Below are positions 59,311-64,000 of a DNA stretch of 64,000 bases, piece by piece. Each line of letters begins with the position of its first letter. The stretch's first letter is position 1. The DNA lies in the NCBI RefSeq assembly GCF_039525805.1, contig NZ_BAAAHZ010000019.1. One strand, 5' to 3'. This DNA comes from Dietzia natronolimnaea (GTDB taxonomy: Bacteria; Actinomycetota; Actinomycetes; Mycobacteriales; Mycobacteriaceae). The notes beneath the pieces are model-generated. The model was given only the letters and a program-made list of their open reading frames with translations. It was not told the origin of the DNA and made no database searches. A program made the position numbers and the translations under genes.

Positions 59311-60393
59311 TCACTCCGGCGCGGCGCCCGTCTCCCCCACGGGCACGCCACGCCGCCGAAGCTCCGCCTCGGCGCGGTCCAGCCCCCCGTGCTCGAGTGC
59401 GGCCTGTGGACTGTGATCGCTCCAGACGTGGCGCCCGAACCGGCTCACCTCCACCTCGAGCTCACCGGACAGGTGCTCGATCGCGCCCGCCGAGTTCCGC
59501 TTCTCCGACGGCAACGGCACGGGCAGCACGTGCGCCCGACCCAGGGGCGCCCGCCCGGTCACGCGGATCCGCCAACCGTAACCGCGCCCCTCGAGCGCCC
59601 AGACGTCATCAGCGACCCGCGCCCGGACCGGCGAGACCACGGGGTTGCCCAGCCGGATCACCCGACCATCCGGCAGTCGCACCACGAGGGCGGTGACCTC
59701 GGTGCGCAGCGGGCCCGAATGGATCTGCCCGCCGGCGAAGGCCACGCAGGTGTCCGGTTCGGAGAATCCCTGCGCCTGCCCCCACCACCAGGAGTCCGGA
59801 AAGCCCTCGGCGCCCCAGTTCTTCTCCCCGTAGACATCGGCGCCGTCGAACTCCCAGCGCCGGCCGTCCAGCTCCGCCCAGCCCCGCGCCCGACCGCCGA
59901 GCAACCACGGGTGCCAGTACTGGTTGAGGGCGGGAACGGCCTGGAAGACGCTCGACCCACCGACGGCCCGGTGCGGCCACTCCACGGGATCGGTGATCTC
60001 CACGTGGAGGCGGGCACCCTCGCCCATGTCCACGGTCAGCCCGTCCGGCCGGTACTCGAACCGATCCCCGGAGCGGGCCCCCAGGCGGTCGGGATCGGCC
60101 CACCCCTCGGGCGCGGCGGCCAACCGGAGCGACGACGACGAGGTCGCGCCGACGCCCGGCCGGGGGGCCCCGAGCTCCCCGGGCCGGGGAGGCACCTCGT
60201 CGGACGCCAGGCCGAGCGTCGCCCAGTGCCCGTCCGGCCCCCGGTTGATCCCGATGAGCGCGATCAGGGCGCGGCCGCGGTCGCGGTCGGTCACGCGGAG
60301 GAAGTATCCCTCCATGGCCACCCCGTGCGCGCGGAGCGGAATGCCGAAGGGCAGGTCTGCGCCGGTGGCCCGGTAGCGCCGGTGAAGTGTCAT
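59311..60393 (-). CDS. Tocopherol-cyclase-like protein
   Basis: A 360-residue protein with the motif VYGEKNWGAEGFPDSWWWGQ near residue 192, the hallmark of the tocopherol cyclase domain family. Earlier segments (HGVAMEGYFLRVTDRDRGRA near 23) suggest a lipocalin-like beta barrel. Plants use the family to close the chromanol ring of vitamin E; bacterial members are mostly uncharacterised and may act on prenylated quinones or lipids. The start is the ATG at 60393. It is convergent with coaA and divergent from the PH-domain genes. Confidence 0.82.
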   Translation of the reverse strand: MTLHRRYRATGADLPFGIPLRAHGVAMEGYFLRVTDRDRGRALIALIGINRGPDGHWATLGLASDEVPPRPGELGAPRPGVGATSSSSLRLAAAPEGWADPDRLGARSGDRFEYRPDGLTVDMGEGARLHVEITDPVEWPHRAVGGSSVFQAVPALNQYWHPWLLGGRARGWAELDGRRWEFDGADVYGEKNWGAEGFPDSWWWGQAQGFSEPDTCVAFAGGQIHSGPLRTEVTALVVRLPDGRVIRLGNPVVSPVRARVADDVWALEGRGYGWRIRVTGRAPLGRAHVLPVPLPSEKRNSAGAIEHLSGELEVEVSRFGRHVWSDHSPQAALEHGGLDRAEAELRRRGVPVGETGAAPE

Positions 60394-60418
60394 GCACGCC
60401 AGCGTTCCACAGGGCCCT

Positions 60419-60919
60419 ATGTTGGACACCGTGAACTCGTCATCGATCGGACTCAGGCCACCACGTCACCGCGTCGACCCGCGGTGTCGGCGCTGGTGGG
60501 CGGCGCAGGTCGCACTGTGGATGGCGGCTCCGTTGGTGGTGGCCGTGGTCCTGGGCCTTGTCCTGTTCCCCTGGGTCCTGCTCGTGGCGGCGGGGTGGGC
60601 GGCCGCGACCGCCGTGGCACTGGTCGCGGTACCCCGGGTGCGCTGGGCCATCCACCGGTGGGAAGCGACGGACACGGCAATCTACAGCCGTAGTGGCCTG
60701 TTCTGGGAGGAATGGAGGGCCGCGCCGCTCTCCCGGGTGCAGACCGTCGACAAGACCCGCGGGCCACTGCAGCGTCAGTTCGGGTTGGCCACCGTCGTCG
60801 TCACCACCGCCTCCTCCTCGGGCGCGGTCCGCATCAGCGCCCTCGACGCCGCCCGAGCAGAGGAGATGGTCGACAGGTTGACGCTCCTGGCCGAGGACGA
60901 CCAGCGGGACGCGTCGTGA
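60419..60919 (+). CDS. PH-domain membrane protein (YdbS-like)
   Basis: About 166 residues. Two hydrophobic segments (~29-47 and ~48-68) precede a bacterial PH domain (~75-155) with IHRWEATDTAIYSRSGLFW, VQTVDKTRGPLQRQFGLATV and a DAARAEEMVDRL tail, the usual bPH_2 pattern. The ATG at 60419 and GTG at 60431 are both possible starts. It overlaps the next gene by GTGA; in B. subtilis the ydbS-ydbT pair has the same layout. Function unknown, likely membrane-associated. Confidence 0.87.
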   Translation: MLDTVNSSSIGLRPPRHRVDPRCRRWWAAQVALWMAAPLVVAVVLGLVLFPWVLLVAAGWAAATAVALVAVPRVRWAIHRWEATDTAIYSRSGLFWEEWRAAPLSRVQTVDKTRGPLQRQFGLATVVVTTASSSGAVRISALDAARAEEMVDRLTLLAEDDQRDAS

Positions 60920-62436
60920 CCACGCCCGGGTCGCAGCACTTCGCGGCATCGCGGCCCGACCCCGCGGAGCCCGCCCCCGAATGGCTGCCGCTCGACCGGC
61001 GGACCATCGCCGCGAGCACCGTTGTGGCCGCGGGGGCCCTGGCGGCCACCGCCGTCCCCGCCGGGTCCGGTCTCCTCCTCGGCGGGGTGGGCCTGGCGTG
61101 GGTCCTGCTGTGGACCATCGGTGGCACGATCCTCGGCGCCGCGGCCACCGCCGTCATCGAGACGGCCCGCCTCGCCGTGACCAGGTACCGCGTGGACGCC
61201 CACCGGATCGAGCGCCGCGTCCGCTTCCTCTCCAGCTCCACCACCAGTCTGTCGACCGGCCGGGTGCGCAATGTGGAGATCTCGGCGGACCTGGTGCAGC
61301 GTCGGATGGGCATCGCCACCGTGAGACTGGCCAGCGGGGAGACCGACGGGTCCAGACTCATTCTCGGCGCCCTCGACCGCGAGGTGGCCGAGGAGCTGCG
61401 CCGCCACCTGCTCGCCGAGCGGGCCGCCACCGACACCTCCGAACTCGTGCGTCTTGACCCAGGGTGGGTCCGCTACGCACCCGCGAGCGTCATGACCCCA
61501 CTGCTCGGCCTCGTGGGCATCGGCATCGTGTTCCAGGTCGCGGACTGGTTCGGGGCCGTTCCCGAGATGCTCGAGTGGATCTGGGACCGGATCGGTGACC
61601 TGCCGATCCCCGTGATCGCCGCCGGGGTGCTCGTCCTCGCACTGGTGGTGGGCACCATCGCGTCGGTCGCACTCTTCGTGGAGAACTGGTGGAACCTCCG
61701 GCTCGAGCACCACGAGGACGGCTCGCTCGAGCTCCACCGTGGCCTGCTCGTGGGTCGCCACACCTCCTTCGACGGTCGCCGCATCCGCGGGGTCACCCTG
61801 CATGAACCCCCGGGATTCAGGGTCCTCGGCGCGGCGCGGCTCGACGTGGTGGCCTCGGGGGTCGGGACCGGGAAGGACGACGAGGGGAAGAAGAAGCAGA
61901 GCCCGGCGCTGGTACCCGCCTCGCCCCGGGCCGCGTCCGCGGACGCGGCCGGGACGATCCTCGGCGAGCCCGTGCCCACGGCGCTCCGAGCCCATCCGCC
62001 CGCCGCGCGGAGGCGCAGGCTGGTGCGGGCGGGTGCGGCGGTCGCCGCCGTCACGGGCGCCACACTCGTCCCGGCCGTGATCTGGCCCTGGCTCTGGTGG
62101 ATCCCGGTGGCCGCCTCGGCGCTCTCCGCGGCCAGCGCGATCTGGGCCGCGCTCGACAACGCCCGCGGTCTCGGCCACGAGATCACCGGCGGGGTGGTGG
62201 CGCTGCGCAAGGGTTCGCTGATGCGGCGAACCGACGTGCTCGGGCGGGACGGGATCCTCGGCTGGAACATCCGTCGCTCCCCCCTCCAGCGGCGCGCCGG
62301 ACTGGCGACGCTGGTGGCCACCACCGCCGGTGGCAGCGGCGCGTTCCGGCTCCCCGACGTGGGCCGCGAGCAGGCGCCCGCTTTGTGGCGCACCGCCGGA
62401 CCGGTCTGGGACCACCTCGCCGAGCCGCCTGCGTAA
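60916..62436 (+). CDS. Multi-PH-domain membrane protein (YdbT-like)
   Basis: A 506-residue protein with repeated modules of paired membrane helices plus PH domain. Helices lie near 35-85, 195-265 and 375-415. PH segments read YRVDAHRIERRVRFLSSST (~95), HEDGSLELHRGLLVGRHTSFD (~275) and EITGGVVALRKGSLMRRTDV (~422). Each is followed by a RRxGIATV/RRAGLATL-type strand. GTG at 60916 overlaps the upstream stop, so the two proteins probably form one complex. A charged loop (KDDEGKKKQSP) interrupts the second PH module. Confidence 0.87.
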   Translation: MTTPGSQHFAASRPDPAEPAPEWLPLDRRTIAASTVVAAGALAATAVPAGSGLLLGGVGLAWVLLWTIGGTILGAAATAVIETARLAVTRYRVDAHRIERRVRFLSSSTTSLSTGRVRNVEISADLVQRRMGIATVRLASGETDGSRLILGALDREVAEELRRHLLAERAATDTSELVRLDPGWVRYAPASVMTPLLGLVGIGIVFQVADWFGAVPEMLEWIWDRIGDLPIPVIAAGVLVLALVVGTIASVALFVENWWNLRLEHHEDGSLELHRGLLVGRHTSFDGRRIRGVTLHEPPGFRVLGAARLDVVASGVGTGKDDEGKKKQSPALVPASPRAASADAAGTILGEPVPTALRAHPPAARRRRLVRAGAAVAAVTGATLVPAVIWPWLWWIPVAASALSAASAIWAALDNARGLGHEITGGVVALRKGSLMRRTDVLGRDGILGWNIRRSPLQRRAGLATLVATTAGGSGAFRLPDVGREQAPALWRTAGPVWDHLAEPPA

Positions 62437-62514
62437 CCCGCGTGCTCGCCGAGTGGTCACGAATGCTGCCTACAGCGGTACGCGACCTGGGACAACGTGA
62501 GCGAGATCGACCTC

Positions 62515-62545
62515 GCGACAGGATCGCGACAGGATCGCGGCAGGG
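62515..62545. repeat. 11-bp tandem repeat
   Basis: GCGACAGGATC occurs twice in tandem with a third degenerate copy, in the 127-base convergent gap between the PH-domain and MOSC genes. No terminator hairpin stands out in this gap. Confidence 0.8.
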
Positions 62546-62563
62546 CCGGTGGGAGGAGTGGCC

Positions 62564-63283
62564 TCAGTCGGAGTCGGCGTCCGCGGGCCGGACGTCCGTG
62601 GCGGGGTCGAGCTTGCGCACGAGGCTCGGTGCGAGGTCGGAGAGCGTGTACTCGGACAGCAGGCGGCCGGCCTCGTCGTCGTCGACCCCCGCGAACACCC
62701 GCCCGATGGTGACGCCGTGCGTGGGCACGGCGACCACCCGGATCTCGTCGCCCACCTCGACAGGCCCCGGCCGCAGCACACGGGCGTACGCACCCGGTCG
62801 CCCCGCCTCGGTGAACCGGCGCACCCACCTGGGCTTGCCGACTCGATCGCCGAACGTCTGGCACGGGATGCGCGGGGTGGTGATCTCCAGGCGCAACGGA
62901 CCCCGACGACCGCTGCCCCGGCCCACCTCCAGGACGGTGCCGATCTGCAGCTGCGAGGTGTCGACACCGGCCACGCGCAGGTTCTCGCCGAAGTACCCGG
63001 GCGGGATCGGCCCACCGAACTCGGGCTCCCACGGCTCGACATCGGAGTCGGAGAGCAGGTAGACGGCCTTCCACACGCCGCCGTGATGCTCGCGGTCGGC
63101 CTGGACGTCGCCGTGGAGGCCGTACTCACGGACCTGCACCGGGCCCTCGACGGGGCGCTTGTCGATCGCCGTCACGCCGACGCGGCCGGGAACGGTGAGG
63201 AGCTGGTCCACCACGCAGACGGCCTGCACGGTGAACGACTCCGGCACCGTCGACCCGGACGCGGGACTGCTCGGGGCCGGCAT
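62564..63283 (-). CDS. MOSC domain protein
   Basis: A 239-residue protein of the MOSC (molybdenum cofactor sulfurase C-terminal) family, YiiM-like. Hallmarks include DKRPVEGPVQVREYGLHGDVQAD (~41-63), GYFGENLRVAGVD near 95 and ITTPRIPCQTF near 134, whose Cys is the conserved MOSC cysteine. Members bind or transfer sulfur to molybdenum cofactor or reduce N-hydroxylated compounds. Its ATG overlaps the uppS stop (TGATG), so it is translated after the prenyltransferase. The link between the two is not known. Confidence 0.9.
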   Translation of the reverse strand: MPAPSSPASGSTVPESFTVQAVCVVDQLLTVPGRVGVTAIDKRPVEGPVQVREYGLHGDVQADREHHGGVWKAVYLLSDSDVEPWEPEFGGPIPPGYFGENLRVAGVDTSQLQIGTVLEVGRGSGRRGPLRLEITTPRIPCQTFGDRVGKPRWVRRFTEAGRPGAYARVLRPGPVEVGDEIRVVAVPTHGVTIGRVFAGVDDDEAGRLLSEYTLSDLAPSLVRKLDPATDVRPADADSD

Positions 63284-64000
63284 CAGTGGCCGAACCTGCG
63301 GTTGCGGGCACCGTAGTCGCGCAGGGCGCGGAGGAAGTCCACGCGGCGGAACGCGGGCCAGTAGGCCTCGGTGAACCAGATCTCCGAGTAGGCGCTCTGC
63401 CACAGCAGGAATCCGGAGAGCCGCTGCTCGCCGGACGTACGGATCACCAGATCGGGATCGGGCTGGCCGGAGGTGTAGAGGTGCTCGCCGATGGCCTCCA
63501 CGGTGATGCCGTCGACCAGGTCCCGCCCGGTCCGGCCCTCGTCGATCAGCTGGGCGACGAGCTCGCGGGTCGCGTCGGCGATCTCCTGACGGCCGCCGTA
63601 CCCCACGGCGACGTTGACCTTGACCCCCCGACGACCGGTGCTCGCGCGCTCGGCGTGGCGCAGCCGCTCGGCCAGCCAGTCCGGCAGCACCTCGAGCCGC
63701 CCGACGATCCGGACGTCCCAGTTCTTGTCCGGGCCGGTGATCTCGTCCACCACGTCGGCGATGATCTGCAGCAGCTCGTCGAGCTCCTCGGCATCACGAC
63801 CCAGGTTCTCGGTGCTGAGCAGATAGATGGTGGCGACGTCCACGCCCAGCTCGTCGCACCAGCCCAGCATCTCGGCGATCTTGACCGCCCCGGCCCGGTG
63901 TCCGTGCGCGACATCCGCGAACCCGGCCTCCTTGGCCCATCGGCGGTTTCCGTCGGCCATCACCGCGATGTGCCGTGGGAGCCGGGCACCCTCGAGTGAC
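63283..64000 (-). CDS. uppS: Isoprenyl (cis-prenyl) transferase, UppS family, 5' end missing
   Basis: The gene continues beyond the right edge; 239 codons are visible. RHIAVMADGNRRWA (DGNRRW with the catalytic Asp), HRAGAVKI, YLLSTENLGRDAEEL and the C-terminal DLVIRTSGEQRLSGFLLWQSAYSE are standard cis-prenyltransferase motifs. It condenses IPP units onto an allylic diphosphate. Distance to coaA/glyA suggests it corresponds to the short-chain Z-farnesyl diphosphate synthase (Rv1086) rather than decaprenyl synthase. Product length cannot be read reliably from the visible part. Confidence 0.93.
   Translation of the reverse strand, partial: SLEGARLPRHIAVMADGNRRWAKEAGFADVAHGHRAGAVKIAEMLGWCDELGVDVATIYLLSTENLGRDAEELDELLQIIADVVDEITGPDKNWDVRIVGRLEVLPDWLAERLRHAERASTGRRGVKVNVAVGYGGRQEIADATRELVAQLIDEGRTGRDLVDGITVEAIGEHLYTSGQPDPDLVIRTSGEQRLSGFLLWQSAYSEIWFTEAYWPAFRRVDFLRALRDYGARNRRFGH

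Overview
The window is GC-rich (roughly 70%), densely coded and full of ATGA/GTGA/TGATG gene overlaps. It looks like the chromosome of a mycolic-acid actinobacterium (order Mycobacteriales). A Dietzia-like genus is my best guess, at low confidence, from overall gene content only. No rRNA, tRNA, CRISPR array, transposase or integrase was seen, and no gene-free stretch exceeds 300 bases.

The two ends are conserved core chromosome. On the left lie ispH (cut by the window edge), a lipid-droplet-associated protein gene, xseA-xseB, a DUF4245 membrane protein, glpX, fumC and a PIN-PhoH gene. On the right lie glyA, coaA, a tocopherol-cyclase-like gene, two PH-domain membrane proteins, a MOSC protein and a cis-prenyltransferase (uppS, cut by the edge). 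As I recall, the same genes occupy Rv1086-Rv1110 in Mycobacterium tuberculosis, where phoH2 and glyA1 are separated by only one gene (desA2). Here about 50 kb of catabolic genes (about 7.1-56.85 kb) fills that gap.

The insert falls into blocks. Block A (7.1-11.9 kb) has thiolase, MaoC hydratase and acyl-CoA dehydrogenase (ACAD) genes, divergent from a second MaoC gene coupled to a FadR-type regulator. Block B (11.9-18.7 kb) is a divergent pair of CoA-transferase/ACAD/oxidoreductase cassettes. Block C (18.9-27.9 kb) runs from a TetR-controlled promoter through acyl-CoA ligase, MHS-family permease, APH-type kinase, SDR, ACAD10/11-type dehydrogenase and thiolase. This gene set fits activation, import and phosphorylation-dependent dehydroxylation of a 4-hydroxy or 4-keto acid (levulinate-like).

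Block D (28.0-56.85 kb) contains a ten-gene operon: enoyl-CoA hydratase, DUF35 protein, thiolase-like protein, ACAD, APH kinase, ACAD10/11-type dehydrogenase, two SDRs, alcohol dehydrogenase and acyl-CoA ligase. It also holds an FbpABC-like ABC transporter with two binding proteins, a redox operon (FAD enzyme, Old-Yellow-type reductase, ADH, SDR), an ACAD/nitroreductase/MFS operon, two SnoaL-fold proteins, MBL and EthD proteins and a TetR regulator. A recurring palindrome close to TGAACTGAATTCAGTTCA sits before nearly every transcription unit of block D, including the tetR gene, and I did not find it in blocks A-C. Block D therefore looks like one coordinated regulon for uptake and CoA-dependent breakdown of an unidentified organic acid, perhaps cyclic, terpenoid or steroid-like.
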